Assembly (NCBI GenBank): GCA_016713865.1
Contig: JADJOG010000045.1
Coordinates: 1 to 64,000, forward strand
Source: Flavobacteriales bacterium
GTDB lineage: Bacteria; Bacteroidota; Bacteroidia; Flavobacteriales_F; PHOS-HE28
Length of the DNA stretch: 64,000 bases
Direction of reading: 5' to 3'
Below, one piece after another: positions 1-9,965 of this stretch. A program made the translations under genes and the position numbers. Under the pieces are notes generated by a model that was not told the origin of the DNA, searched no databases, and saw only the letters and a program-made list of their open reading frames with translations. Each line of letters opens with the position of its first letter. The first letter of the stretch is position 1.

Positions 1-2249
1 TCACCGTGAACTTGATGGCGTCGGTGGCGGCCTTGGTGCGCAGGTAGTACATGCCGGTCTTCAGGCCGCTCTTCCAGGCGTGGAAGTGGAGGCTGGTGAG
101 CTTGCCGAAGTTGGCGTTCTCCATGAAGATGTTGAGGCTCTGGCTCTGGCAGATGTAGGCGCCGCGGTCGGCTGCCATGTCGATGATGACCTTCTGCGAG
201 ATCTCCCACGCGGTCTTGTACAGGTCCTTGAGGTTCTGCGGGATCTCGGGGATGTTGGCCACGCTGCCGTTGGCGGCGATGATCTTGTTCTTGAGCGTCT
301 CGTCCCACAGGCCCAGCTTCACCAGGTCGCGCAGCAGGTACTTGTTCACCACCACGAACTCGCCGCTCAATACGCGACGCGTGTAGATGTTGCTGGTGTA
401 AGGCTCGAAGCACTCGTTGTTGCCGAGGATCTGCGCGGTGCTGGCGGTCGGCATCGGTGCGAGCAGCAAGCTGTTGCGCACGCCGTGCTCCTTCACTTCG
501 GCACGCAATGCCTCCCACTCCCAACGGTCGCTGGGCTTCACCTTCCACATGTCGGGCTACAGGACGCCCTTGCTCATGGGGCTGCCTTCGTAGGTCTCGT
601 AGGGGCCGAACTCCTTCGCCAGATCCTTGCTGGCGGTGAGGGCGGCGTAGTAGATGGTCTCGAAGACTTCGCGGTTCAGCACTTTCGCCTCCACGCTGTC
701 GAAGGGATAGCGCATGAGGATGAAGGCATCCGCCAAGCCTTGCACGCCGATGCCGATGGGGCGGTGGCGCATGTTGCTGCGGCGCGCCTCAGGGATCGGG
801 TAGAAGTTCTCGTCGATGACGCGGTTGAGGTTCTTGGTGAGCTGGTAGGTGACCTCGAAGAGCTTGTCGTGATCGAACTTGCCCTTCTCCACGAATTTGG
901 GCAGCGCGATGGAGCCGAGGTTGCACACGGCCACCTCATCGGGGCTGGTGTACTCCATGATCTCCGTGCAGAGGTTGCTGCTCTTGATGGTGCCCAGGTT
1001 CTGCTGGTTGCTCTTCTTGTTGGCGGCATCCTTGAAGAGCATGTAGGGCGTGCCGGTCTCGATCTGGCTCTCGAGGATCTTGAACCAGAGGTCCTGCGCC
1101 TTGATGGTCTTGCGGCCCTTGCCTTCCTGCTCGTACTTCTCGTAGAGCGCCTCGAACTCCTCGCTGTGCGTGTCGCAGAGGCCGGGGCATTCGTTGGGGC
1201 ACATCAGGTCCAATCGCCGCCCTGCTCCACGCGCTTCATGAAGAGGTCGGGGATCCCACATGGCGTAGAAGAGGTCGCGCGCGCATCTCTTCCTTGCCGT
1301 GGTTCTTCTTCAGTTCGAGGAAGTCGAAGATGTCGGCGTGCTGGGGCTCGAGGTAGATGGCGAAGCTGCCTTTGCGCTTGCCGCCGCCTTGGTCCACGTA
1401 GCGCGCGGTGTCGTTGAAGACGCGCAGCATGGGCACGATGCCGTTGCTGGTGCCGTTGGTGCCCTTGATGTAGCTGCCCTTGGCGCGCAGGTTATGCACG
1501 CTGAGGCCGATGCCGCCGGCGCTCTGGCTGATCTGGGCGCACTGCTTCAGGGTGTCGTAGATGCCGCTGATGCTGTCGTCCTTCAGCTGCAGGAGGAAGC
1601 AGCTGCTCATCTGCGGCTTGGGCGAACCGGCGTTGAAGAGCGTGGGCGTGGCGTGGGTGTACCAGCCTTCGCTCAGATCGTTGTAGGTGCGGATGGCGCT
1701 GTCGAGGTCGCCCTTGTGGATGCCGATGGACACGCGCATGAGCATGTGCTGCGGACGCTCCACCACTTTGCCGTGCAGGCGCAGGAGGTAGCTGCGCTCG
1801 AGGGTCTTGAAGCCGAAGTAGTCGTAGCTGAAGTCGCGGTCGTAGATGATGGCGCTGTCGAGCACCTCGGCGTTCTTCACGATGATCTCGTGGACATCGT
1901 CGGCGAGGAGGCTGGCCTTGGCGCCGGTCTTCGGATCGAGGTAGTTGTAGAGGTCCTTCATCGTTTCGGAGAAGGACTTCTTGGTGTTCTTGTGCAGGTT
2001 GCTCACGGCGATGCGGCTGGCGAGCTGCGCATAGTCCGGATGCTTCACGGTCATGGTGGCGGCCACCTCGGCGGTGAGGTTGTCCAGTTCCGTGGTGGTT
2101 ACGCCATCGTAGATGCCGTCGATGACCTTGAGGGTCACTTGGGTGGCATCGACCATGGGGTCGAGTTCATAGCAGAGCTTCTTAACGCGCGCAGTGATCT
2201 TGTCGAATTTCACTGCCTCCCGGCGGCCGTCGCGCTTGACTACATACAT
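1..2249 (-). CDS. nrdA: Ribonucleoside-diphosphate reductase, class Ia large subunit (C-terminus cut by window edge; disrupted)
   Basis: The large subunit reduces ribonucleoside diphosphates to deoxyribonucleotides together with the radical-bearing small subunit encoded just upstream. The N-terminus (MYVVKRDGR) is an ATP-cone regulatory domain, followed by the ten-stranded barrel with the redox cysteine in QMSSCFLL and downstream the conserved PMPTASTAQILGNNE loop read from the minus strand. I chose the ATG at 2249 because the ATP cone begins there; an in-frame ATG exists at 2282. The frame is broken three times between about 1215 and 1290 (each repaired by a single-base change), and a TAG at 557-559 replaces a position that is Gln in homologues. 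The true C-terminus lies beyond base 1. Identity is certain; the breaks look like sequence errors. Confidence 0.93.
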
Positions 2250-2282
2250 GTGGGTTTGGTGGGTATTGTCCCGTCTCCGCAA

Positions 2283-2557
2283 GCTCCCGCGATTGGAGAA
2301 GGGGGTGTGATTGGGAAGGTTCGCTAGCGGTTGGAGGGATTGCTGATTCGCTGATTGCTGATTCTACGCTCCTTCGTTCCCGCGCTCCTAAAGTCCTTTT
2401 CTGTGGTCCGTTTGCTCGTGGCTCGCGGGGGTCTTATTCAACCGATCAATGTGAGTTGCTGGGAATGCCAGTAGGCGGAAGGCTGGCGTAGGCAGTTAAA
2501 GGCTGGTAGGGTTACCTTGCCGCGGCATGGGCCAACTGCTGACTGCCAACCAGCAAC
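2283..2557. other. Intergenic region between nrdB and nrdA with repeat-like words
   Basis: No credible gene is visible. Around 2470-2565 there are words such as GCCAGTAGGC, GTAGGCAGT and ACTGCCAACCAGCAAC. They resemble the arms of the perfect inverted repeat near 11.1 kb, so this stretch probably holds a degenerate copy of the same dispersed motif. The nrdA promoter should also lie here, but I cannot place it confidently. Confidence 0.4.
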
Positions 2558-3578
2558 TTAAAACTCCGCATCCAACGTGAACTTGCTCTGCTCCTTGTCC
2601 TTGTTGAGCACGCCTGCCTTCTGGTACTCTCCAACGCGCTTCTCGAAGAAGTTGGTCTTGCCCTGGAGGGAGATCATCTCCATGAAGTCGAAGGGGTTCA
2701 TGGCGTTGTAGATCTTCTCGTTGCCCAGTTCCACCAGCAGGCGGTCGGCCACGAACTCGATGTACTGCTGCATGAGCTTGGCGTTCATGCCGATCAGGTT
2801 CACGGGCAGGGCGTCGGTCACGAACTCCTTCTCGATCTCCACGGCATCGCGGATGATGGTCTCCACGGTCTTCTTGGGCAGCTTGTTCAGCAGGTGCTTG
2901 GTGTAGAGCAGGCAGGCGAAGTCGCAGTGCAGGCCCCTCGTCGCGGCTGATGAGTTCGTTGCTGAAGCTGAGGCCGGGCATCAGGCCGCGCTTCTTCAGC
3001 CAGAAGATGGAGCAGAAGCTGCCGCTGAAGAAGATGCCTTCAACCGCCGCGAAGGCGATGAGGCGCTCGGCGAAGCTGCCTTTGCTGATCCACTTCAAGG
3101 CCCACTCCGCTTTCTTGCTCACGCAGGGCACGGTGTCGATGGCGTGCAGCAGGCGGTCCTTCTCCAGCGGGTCCTTGATCAGCGTGTCGATCAGCAGCGA
3201 ATAGGTCTCGCTGTGGATGTTCTCCATCATGATCTGGAAGCCGTAGAAGAAGCGCGCCTCGGGGTACTGCACTTCGTGGAGGAAGTTCTCCGCGAGGTTC
3301 TCGTTCACGATGCCGTCGCTGGCGGCGAAGAAGGCGAGCACGTGCTTGATGAAGTAGCGCTCGTCGTCATTGAGCTTCTCGGCCCAGTCAACGAGGTCGG
3401 CGTGCAGGTCGATCTCCTCGGCGGTCCAGAAGGCGGCCTCGTGCTTCTTGTAGAACTGCCAGATGTCGTTGTGCTGGATGGGGAAGATGACGAAGCGGTC
3501 CTTGTTCTCCTTCAAGAGGGGCTCGTTGGCGTCGGCGGTATTGGCGAGCTCCATGCTCATCTGGGTATCGTTGCTCAT
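2558..3578 (-). CDS. nrdB: Ribonucleoside-diphosphate reductase, class Ia small subunit (one frameshift)
   Basis: The R2 subunit holds the diiron-tyrosyl radical used by NrdA. The sequence resembles the eukaryotic-type R2: FFAASDGIVNENL, then FFYGFQIMMENIHSETYS, which carries the presumed radical Tyr and the Glu/His iron ligands. The frame shifts near 2936, where GAGGGG appears in place of GAGGG; after removing one G the reading continues as a normal R2 C-terminus ending LDAEF at 2558. It lies upstream of nrdA on the same strand with about 300 bases between them. The identification is secure, and the frameshift is most likely a homopolymer error. Confidence 0.93.
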
Positions 3579-3964
3579 GGCGGGAAAGTGAAGAGGTCGG
3601 TTATCTGATCGGGAGGCGGCTCCCGTTAAGTGGTTCGCGGTCTTGTCGGTTGGTCCGTCGGCGTGGCTTCCGGAAGCACTCGGAAGGGGGGCGTCGGCGG
3701 GTCACAAAAATGGATCCGATGGGGTTTCGGAACGGCGGTTCGGAGGGGCCACTTTCTCGGACTTTTCAACACGGGTCGCGAAGCCGCGCCAATGCTGAGG
3801 GGCACGCAGCGGGGATACTCGCAAGCGGAAAATCTTCACGATCGGTTAACAGCGGCTGAAGCGCACGGCTCTAGGGCGAAGGCGCGAGTGCGCAGGAGCG
3901 GATCGCAGCGGTGGCGGGTGTTCCACGCGGTCGGTGGCGCGCATAGGCCCGATCGCAGGGAGAA
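3579..3964. other. Leader region upstream of nrdB, no convincing gene
   Basis: This 386-base stretch separates the 3' end of the DUF3109 gene from nrdB; both are read on the minus strand, so it is the upstream region of nrdB. The only open frames are short, low-complexity Arg/Gly-rich translations on the plus strand with no recognisable family. Read on the minus strand it contains GTTAAC, GTTGAAAAGTC and CATTTTTG (3705-3712), the last being one mismatch from the Bacteroidota -7 element. These may be part of the nrd promoter, but the assignment is weak. Confidence 0.35.
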
Positions 3965-4561
3965 TCAGGCGCTCTTCTTCTTCGGCTGCTGTTCCTTCTC
4001 CCACTCCTTATAGATCACCTCCAGCTCCGCGAACCACTGCTCGCCGTACTTGCGGATGAGCGCGTCCTTCAGGAATCGGAACACGGGAACATCGAGCTTG
4101 GCGCCGCAGGTGCAGGCGGGCTTGCACAGGTTCCACTTGTGGTAGTTGAGGCCGTCGCGATCGCCGATCTTCTCGATGCGGATGGGATACAAGTGGCAGC
4201 TGATCGGCTTGCGGAACGGGATCTTGCCATCCTTCCACGCTTTCTCGATGCCGCACAAGGCGATGCCGTTCTCGAAGATGGTGAAGGCGCATTCCTTCTT
4301 GCCGTCAACGAGCGGTGTCACCAGGTCGCCGTCCTCGTCGATCACGCTGAAGCCTTGCTCGGCAACCGCCTGTCTTCCTTTCTCGGGGATGTAGCTGCGG
4401 TACTTCGGCCAGAGCTTCTTCATCTGCTCCGCTTCTTCCTTCTCGAGCGGCGCACCGCTCTCGCCTTCCACGCAGCAGGCGCCCTTGCACGCGTTCAGGT
4501 CGCAGACGAAGCGCTTCTCGAAGAGGTCCTCGGAGATGAGGGTGTTGCGGTGCTCGATCAT
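3965..4561 (-). CDS. DUF3109 family cysteine-rich protein
   Basis: A 198-residue cytosolic protein without signal peptide or membrane segments. The N-terminal CDLNACKGACC motif followed by C-F, CGIEKA, CHLYPI and CKPACTCG gives a spaced set of cysteines typical of DUF3109, a Bacteroidota family related to the YkgJ/UPF0153 metal- or Fe-S-binding proteins. The biochemical role is unknown; a metal- or cluster-binding function is inferred from the cysteines only. It stands alone between nrdB and a divergent outer-membrane gene, and the ORF is intact with a lysine-rich tail. A TAGCTTAG word upstream could be part of its promoter. Confidence 0.85.
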   Translation of the reverse strand: MIEHRNTLISEDLFEKRFVCDLNACKGACCVEGESGAPLEKEEAEQMKKLWPKYRSYIPEKGRQAVAEQGFSVIDEDGDLVTPLVDGKKECAFTIFENGIALCGIEKAWKDGKIPFRKPISCHLYPIRIEKIGDRDGLNYHKWNLCKPACTCGAKLDVPVFRFLKDALIRKYGEQWFAELEVIYKEWEKEQQPKKKSA

Positions 4562-4775
4562 GTTGGCAGGCGATGGCGGATATGAACGCGGCTAAGCTAG
4601 ACGCTGCCCTGTGCACGGTGACCATGCCGATGTCTTGAATTGCGCCGACCTGTAACAAGGCCGATGGTGGTCCGTCGCAGATGCAGCAGAGGTATCCTGA
4701 AGTGATTCAACCAAATTTGCGCGGGTGAGATCAGCGCAATCGGTATTCGCTCGGCAACAGGAGAGCTTGATTCGC

Positions 4776-7208
4776 ATGCGCGCCCTTTTCATCCTGCTGA
4801 TCGCGATGCGGGCAATGCCTTTAGCCGCGCAGGTTGAAGTGCATGGCCGCGCGGTGGATGCGCGCACCTCGGAACCGCTCGCGTTCGTGCATGTGCTGCC
4901 AGCGGGCGGCAGCGCCGTCACCAGCGACATCGATGGGCGATTCGTTATCCGGGTAAGCGCGCTGCCCGTTGCATTGCGCTTCAGCTACGTGGGCTATGCG
5001 CCGCTGATGCTCGAAGCCAGCGAGGCCAATCTGGGGCTCGTCCGCTTGGAGCGCACGGCGATCGCGCTGCAAGAGGCCGTGGTGGTGGCAGGCGAGAATC
5101 CCGCGCACCGGATCATCCGCCGGGTGCATGCCAACCGCAAAGCCAACGATGCCATGCGCAATCGGGCGCATCGCTACACCAGCTACAGCAAGCTCGTGTT
5201 CACCGCCAACGTCGATAGCGCACTGCTTGCCGATGCCGATAGCCGTGCCGCGCTGGATACCAGCGATCAGAGGGCGATCGATTTCCTCGAGAAGCAGCAC
5301 CTGCTCTTGATTGAGAGCGCCACGCGCAAGAGCTTCGTGCCTCCCGCGAGCGAGAAGGAGGAAGTGCTTGCGCTGCGCGTGAGCGGATTGGAGGATCCCT
5401 CGATGCTCGCCTTGATGGCCAGCACCAAGACCTTCTCCGTGTATGCGCCGCAGATCCAGATCAACGAGCGCGCCTACCTCAGTCCCATTGGCCCCAACAG
5501 CACCGACCGTTACCTCTTCATGCTGGAGGATACGCTCCTGCAAGGGCGCGATACCGTTTTCGTGATCGCCTATCAGCCGCGCAAAGGCACGCGCTTCGAT
5601 GGTCTCAAGGGCGTGCTCTGGGTGAACACCGACGGGTATGCGCTGGAGAACGTGATCGCGGAGCCAACGGAACGCGACGGCGGCACCGGCGTGAAACTGC
5701 AGCAGCGCTTCGAGCGGATCAAGGGCACCTGGTTCCCCGTGCAGCTGAACACCTTCATCTACCTCGACTTCGTGCATGTGAACCGTTTCAAAGCCATGGG
5801 CGTGGGCCGCACCTACTTGAAGAACATCGAAGTGGATGCGCCCATCGCGCGCAAGGAGCTGCGAGGGCCCGAGCTGGTGATGGATCGTTTGGCCATCAAA
5901 CGCGACGTGACGTTCTGGAACGGACTGCGCAGCGATACGCTCTCAGGCAAGGAGCTGCGCACCTATCACACCATCGACAGCATGAGCAAGGCCGAGGGCT
6001 TGGAGCGCAAGCTCAAATGGGTGGAGCGATTGGCCACCGGTCGCTTGCCCATGGGCCCGATTGACCTGCGGCTCGATCAACTGCTGCGCTACAACGGCTA
6101 TGAAGGGTTGCGCTTGGGCGTGGGTCTGGCCACCAACGATAAGCTCACGCGGTATGCCTCGCTTGGCGGTTATTACGCGTACGGCTTCGCGGACAAGGCA
6201 TCGAAGTACGGCGGCGATCTCACGCTGAAGCCGAGGCCCGGGATCGGTCCGGAGTTGAAGCTCTATTACGATCTGGATGTGGCCGAGAGCGGCGGCGTTG
6301 CCTTCCCCGGCGCGCGCATCGGACTGGCCAATCCCGATGGTTACCGCTGGCTTTTTGTGGATCGCATGGATCGGCAAGAGCGCATGGGCGCCGAACTGGC
6401 CTGGCGCATGAGCAGCGCGCTGAAGGTTTGGCTGGGCGCCGAGCATAACGATCGCGAGAACCTGCGCGGCTACCGATATGCTGAACCGGTGGCCGAAGGC
6501 GTCACGCTGCTGAGCAATCGGTTCATCACGGGCTCGGTCTCGCTGGGCGCGCGCTTCGCATTCCGTGAGCAGCTCGTGCGCGTGCCGGGCAGGCAATTCA
6601 TCATTCCATCGAAATGGCCGGTGCTGCATGTGCGTGCCATGCAAGCGTTCGAGGGCCTCTGGGCCTTGGGCGATCTGCCGGGCGGGCAACGCGCGATCAG
6701 CCGCATCGATGTGATGGTGGAGCAGCGCTTCCGCTTGCGCATGCTTGGCGACCTCAGCTTGCGCGCTCTGGGCGGCATGGCTTCCGACGATGCGCCCTAC
6801 GCATTCCTCTACAACCTGCGCGGCACCTTCGATCGCAGCGTTCCCATGGCGACGCCGAATGCGTTCGAGACCATGCGGCCCAATGAGTTCCTCGCGGATC
6901 GTTACGCTACGCTGCACGTGCGCCACAGCTTCGGGCATCTGCTCTACGAGGGCAAGAAGTTCAAGCCGGTGCCGGTCTTGGTAGCCAATGCGGCATGGGG
7001 CGCACTGGCTCGTCCGGAACTACATCGCGGCTACGACTTCACGCCACTGGCCGATGGCTTCTATGAAGCGGGCTTGCAGATCGACAACCTGCTTCGGTCC
7101 GGCTTCACCGGCCTCGGCATCGGCGCCTATTGGCGCTTCGGCCCGCATACGTTGCCAGAAACGATCGACAATCTCGCGGTGAAGGCTTCGATCGGGTTGG
7201 CGTTCTGA
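4776..7208 (+). CDS. DUF5686 / carboxypeptidase-regulatory-like domain outer-membrane protein
   Basis: About 810 residues. I start at the ATG at 4776 because it opens a signal peptide (MRALFILLIAMRAMPLAAQ) ending at a typical AxA-Q site; the upstream in-frame ATG at 4725 would put 17 odd residues in front. Residues about 22-100 form a carboxypeptidase-D-regulatory-like beta-sandwich (VHGRAVDARTSEPLAFVHV, later FSYVGYAPL), the usual N-terminal module of Bacteroidota surface proteins. The remainder matches DUF5686, with alternating beta-strands and a C-terminal aromatic strand ending GLAF, as in outer-membrane barrels. The substrate is unknown. It appears monocistronic and converges on the next gene. 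Confidence 0.82.
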   Translation: MRALFILLIAMRAMPLAAQVEVHGRAVDARTSEPLAFVHVLPAGGSAVTSDIDGRFVIRVSALPVALRFSYVGYAPLMLEASEANLGLVRLERTAIALQEAVVVAGENPAHRIIRRVHANRKANDAMRNRAHRYTSYSKLVFTANVDSALLADADSRAALDTSDQRAIDFLEKQHLLLIESATRKSFVPPASEKEEVLALRVSGLEDPSMLALMASTKTFSVYAPQIQINERAYLSPIGPNSTDRYLFMLEDTLLQGRDTVFVIAYQPRKGTRFDGLKGVLWVNTDGYALENVIAEPTERDGGTGVKLQQRFERIKGTWFPVQLNTFIYLDFVHVNRFKAMGVGRTYLKNIEVDAPIARKELRGPELVMDRLAIKRDVTFWNGLRSDTLSGKELRTYHTIDSMSKAEGLERKLKWVERLATGRLPMGPIDLRLDQLLRYNGYEGLRLGVGLATNDKLTRYASLGGYYAYGFADKASKYGGDLTLKPRPGIGPELKLYYDLDVAESGGVAFPGARIGLANPDGYRWLFVDRMDRQERMGAELAWRMSSALKVWLGAEHNDRENLRGYRYAEPVAEGVTLLSNRFITGSVSLGARFAFREQLVRVPGRQFIIPSKWPVLHVRAMQAFEGLWALGDLPGGQRAISRIDVMVEQRFRLRMLGDLSLRALGGMASDDAPYAFLYNLRGTFDRSVPMATPNAFETMRPNEFLADRYATLHVRHSFGHLLYEGKKFKPVPVLVANAAWGALARPELHRGYDFTPLADGFYEAGLQIDNLLRSGFTGLGIGAYWRFGPHTLPETIDNLAVKASIGLAF

Positions 7209-7224
7209 GCGCGGTGCTCAGCAG

Positions 7225-8124
7225 CTAGCGAATAGACAAAGCCAGCTTGGCCATCCACTGCCTGCCGTCGTCGGACTGAAGTTGCACGATGAGCATGCCA
7301 TCGACACGGTTGGGAAGAACAACGGAGCGCTGGCCCACGCTGATCCTCCGTTCGTGAAGCACGCGGCCTGTTGCATCGAGCACCGATAGCGCGCCGCCTT
7401 TCGCATTTTCCGGAATGACAACCTCGATTCCAGCCTCGGTTCGCCGAACGAGCAATTCGCTGCGCGCATCATCGTGTTCTTGCACGTCGATCGTCTGCGC
7501 GCAATTCACGCCAAGCACAGTGCGATAGGCAGGGACGCCAAGACTGTCCGCGCAAAGAAGAGCTGTGCTGGTTTCACAGAAATCGCAAATGCAGATGAGG
7601 GTCGAATAAAACGGATGCGCCGTGCTTCCGATTCCCTCGATCCATGTCATCGGAAAAAGAAAAGGCTCCGATTCGGGCACAGCGCAATAGTCAATGAGCA
7701 GGTTGAAGCGACGCCGTGATCCGCCCGTGGTCTGGATCGTATCGATGCTGACGAGCACGGCCAGCGCGGTGTCTCCCCAATAAGACCCCACATAAGCGGA
7801 ATCGCCAACCGAAAGGCCATAGTCATACATGAGCCGCTCTGGAATTCCGCAATCTGTTGAAGAGCGGACGTATGTCTTCTGACCCTCGTTCCTGTAATAG
7901 CCCGGACCGGACCATTGAAGCCCTTCGACCACGTTATACACTTCGCCGCATAGGGCCTGTTGTCCAGTACATGTGAAGGCATTGGTGCCGATGGGCATCC
8001 CAAGTATCCACCACGCCACGCTCCATTGGGGACTGTCTTCCCACTGCAGCATCGGCTGCTGTGCTCGCAGGTCAAGCGCAGCGAGCGCAATGATGAATGC
8101 GCAGATTGAGCGGTTGACGTGCAT
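7225..8124 (-). CDS. Secreted protein with type 9 secretion C-terminal sorting domain
   Basis: 299 residues starting MHVNRSICAFIIALAALDLRAQQ, a signal peptide. The middle, rich in Cys, Gly and Trp, matches no family I recognise. The last 80 residues have the T9SS type A sorting pattern: a beta-rich repeat with GGALSVLDATGRVL, then VDGMLIVQLQ and a basic end (KLALSIR). It should therefore cross the outer membrane through the PorSS/T9SS apparatus and be attached to or released from the surface. It lies between a convergent outer-membrane gene and fabD, transcribed in the same direction as fabD. Confidence 0.75.
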   Translation of the reverse strand: MHVNRSICAFIIALAALDLRAQQPMLQWEDSPQWSVAWWILGMPIGTNAFTCTGQQALCGEVYNVVEGLQWSGPGYYRNEGQKTYVRSSTDCGIPERLMYDYGLSVGDSAYVGSYWGDTALAVLVSIDTIQTTGGSRRRFNLLIDYCAVPESEPFLFPMTWIEGIGSTAHPFYSTLICICDFCETSTALLCADSLGVPAYRTVLGVNCAQTIDVQEHDDARSELLVRRTEAGIEVVIPENAKGGALSVLDATGRVLHERRISVGQRSVVLPNRVDGMLIVQLQSDDGRQWMAKLALSIR

Positions 8125-8173
8125 GGCTCTCCTTGTTTAACCAAGAGGACGCCTCTGCTGGAATCCGCGCTGC

Positions 8174-9064
8174 CTAAGCCGCCGCCGTCTCCACCTCCTT
8201 GCTCACCTTCTTGAACAAGCCTTGCAGCACATTGCCGGGGCCGACCTCCACCACTTTGGTGGCTCCATCGGCGAGCATGTTCTGCATGGTCTGCGTCCAA
8301 CGCACTGGCGCGGTGAGCTGCGCGATGAGGTTGGCCTTGATGCGCGCGGGATCGGTATGGGCGCGAGCGTCAACGTTCTGGTACACGGGGCAGCGTGGGT
8401 TCACGATGGGCGTGTAGGCGATGGCCGCTTCCAACTCGAGGCGCGCGGGTTCCATGAGCGGGCTGTGGAATGCGCCGCCAACGGGCAGCACGAGCGCGCG
8501 TTTCGCACCGGCGGCTTTCAACGCTTCGCAAGCTGCATTCACGGCATCGATGGTGCCGCTGATTACCAGCTGGCCGGGGCAGTTGTAGTTGGCGGCCACC
8601 ACCACGCCCTTGCCGCCGCTGGCCGTGATGTCGGCGCAGATCTCTTCCACTTTGGCGTCTTCCATGCCCAGGATCGCGGCCATGGTGCTGGGCTGCAGCT
8701 CGCAGGCCTTCTGCATGGCGTTGGCGCGCGCAGCCACGAGCTTCATGCCATCGGCGAACTCCATGGCACCTGCTGCTACCAATGCGCTGAACTCCCCCAA
8801 TGAATGCCCTGCGGTCATGGCCGGCTGATAAGCATCGCCCATCACCTTGGCCTTTACCACGCTGTGCAGGAAGATCGCGGGCTGCGTCACCTTGGTCTGC
8901 TTCAGGTCGGCATCGGTGCCGGTGAACATCACATCGGTGAGCTTGAACCCGAGCAGGTCGTTGGCGTGCTCGAACCAGATGCGCGCATTGCTATCGGCAT
9001 CGTACAGGTCCTTGCCAATGCCGGGGAACTGCGAGCCTTGGCCGGGGAAAACGTAGGCGGTCAT
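8174..9064 (-). CDS. fabD: Malonyl-CoA:ACP transacylase
   Basis: FabD moves malonyl from CoA to acyl carrier protein to feed fatty-acid elongation in the cytosol. The protein (about 296 residues from the ATG at 9064) opens with VFPGQGSQFPG. It has the nucleophile elbow GHSLGE (Ser near residue 88), a conserved Arg near 113 in AARANAMQ, and the GAFHSPLM segment with the catalytic His near 200. The longer frame to 9154 translates a TTGAG-repeat region and is rejected as the start. Upstream lies a hairpin-forming intergenic repeat. Confidence 0.95.
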   Translation of the reverse strand: MTAYVFPGQGSQFPGIGKDLYDADSNARIWFEHANDLLGFKLTDVMFTGTDADLKQTKVTQPAIFLHSVVKAKVMGDAYQPAMTAGHSLGEFSALVAAGAMEFADGMKLVAARANAMQKACELQPSTMAAILGMEDAKVEEICADITASGGKGVVVAANYNCPGQLVISGTIDAVNAACEALKAAGAKRALVLPVGGAFHSPLMEPARLELEAAIAYTPIVNPRCPVYQNVDARAHTDPARIKANLIAQLTAPVRWTQTMQNMLADGATKVVEVGPGNVLQGLFKKVSKEVETAAA

Positions 9065-9082
9065 TGGAAGGAAGTTGTGCAG

Positions 9083-9148
9083 TTGAGGAGTTGAGCGGTT
9101 GAGGGGTTGAGAAACAAACAACTTGCAACTACTCAACCTCTCAACCTC
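9083..9148. repeat. TTGAG-rich imperfect inverted repeat between fabD and the BI-1 gene
   Basis: The left arm is a run of GTTGAGG-like units (9083-9111) and the right arm is CTCAACCTCTCAACCTC (9132-9148), complementary apart from a few mismatches, with a loop of about 20 bases. It may act as a terminator for the BI-1 gene on the minus strand. The same word family reappears in the coding linker near 62.1 kb, suggesting a dispersed genomic repeat. Confidence 0.6.
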
Positions 9149-9160
9149 CCGCATTCACGC

Positions 9161-9886
9161 TCAATCGCGACGCCCGAAAAGGCGCAGCAACATGAGGAAG
9201 AGGTTGATGAAGTCGAGGTAGAGGCTGAGGGCGCCCATGAGGGCCATCTTCTGCGCGGCTTCGGTGCCGGTGGCCACCACATCGCCCAGGCGCTTGAGGC
9301 GCTGCATGTCGTAGGCTGTGAGGCCGGTGAAGATCACCACGCCGAGGATGCTGATCACGTAATCCATCGTGCTGCTGCCCATGAACATATTGATCAGCGA
9401 GGCGACCACGATGCCGATGAGGCCGATGAAGAGTATGCTGCCGAGCTTGGTGAGGTCGGTCTTGGTGGTGTAGCCAGCAACAGCCATGAGGCCGAAAACT
9501 CCGGCGCTCATGAAGAAGACCTTGCCTACCGAAGCAAGATTGTACACATAGAAGATGTACGAGAGACTCATGCCGGTGAGCGCGCTGTAGAGGATGAATA
9601 CGGCGAGCAGCACGGTGCCGCTCATCTTCTCGACCATGCCGCCCATGAGGAAAACGAGCCCGAGCGGCGCGAACATGACCACCCAGCCCATGATGGTTGG
9701 GCTGCCGGTTTCGGGGCTTCGCAGCATGCTGAAGAGCTCTGTGTTGGTTCCGAAGAGCCAAGCCAATGCACCGCTGATGACCAGCGCCGTGGCCATGTAC
9801 GCGAACACATGGCTGAGGAAGGTGCGGACGCTTGTCGCGGGGCCGTAGATCACTTGTCCGGTAGCGGGCATTTGGTGCTGTTCCAT
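9161..9886 (-). CDS. Bax inhibitor-1 / YccA family membrane protein
   Basis: 241 residues with about seven hydrophobic helices, matching the TMBIM (Bax inhibitor-1) family: FLSHVFAYMATALVISG at the first helix, GMSLSYIFYVY in the middle and GLTAYDMQRLK near the end, then YLDFINLFLMLLRLFG. Family members are inner-membrane proteins; some conduct Ca2+ in a pH-dependent way through a di-Asp site. The role in this organism is unknown. The gene is intact and lies between folE and fabD, all on the minus strand, with gaps that do not demand an operon. Confidence 0.9.
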   Translation of the reverse strand: MEQHQMPATGQVIYGPATSVRTFLSHVFAYMATALVISGALAWLFGTNTELFSMLRSPETGSPTIMGWVVMFAPLGLVFLMGGMVEKMSGTVLLAVFILYSALTGMSLSYIFYVYNLASVGKVFFMSAGVFGLMAVAGYTTKTDLTKLGSILFIGLIGIVVASLINMFMGSSTMDYVISILGVVIFTGLTAYDMQRLKRLGDVVATGTEAAQKMALMGALSLYLDFINLFLMLLRLFGRRD

Positions 9887-9965
9887 GGTAGTCGTTTTCG
9901 TTAGGCCGACCCCGAGGGTCGACGGTACGGTTGGCTTGCTTGAGAGCAGGTTCGTCCCTGCCGCG

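Noticed and set aside
3630..4013. Plus-strand open frame of 127 codons upstream of nrdB
   Set aside because: Arg/Gly-rich, no family, no signal peptide, overlaps the end of the DUF3109 gene on the other strand; it looks like chance openness in GC-rich DNA.
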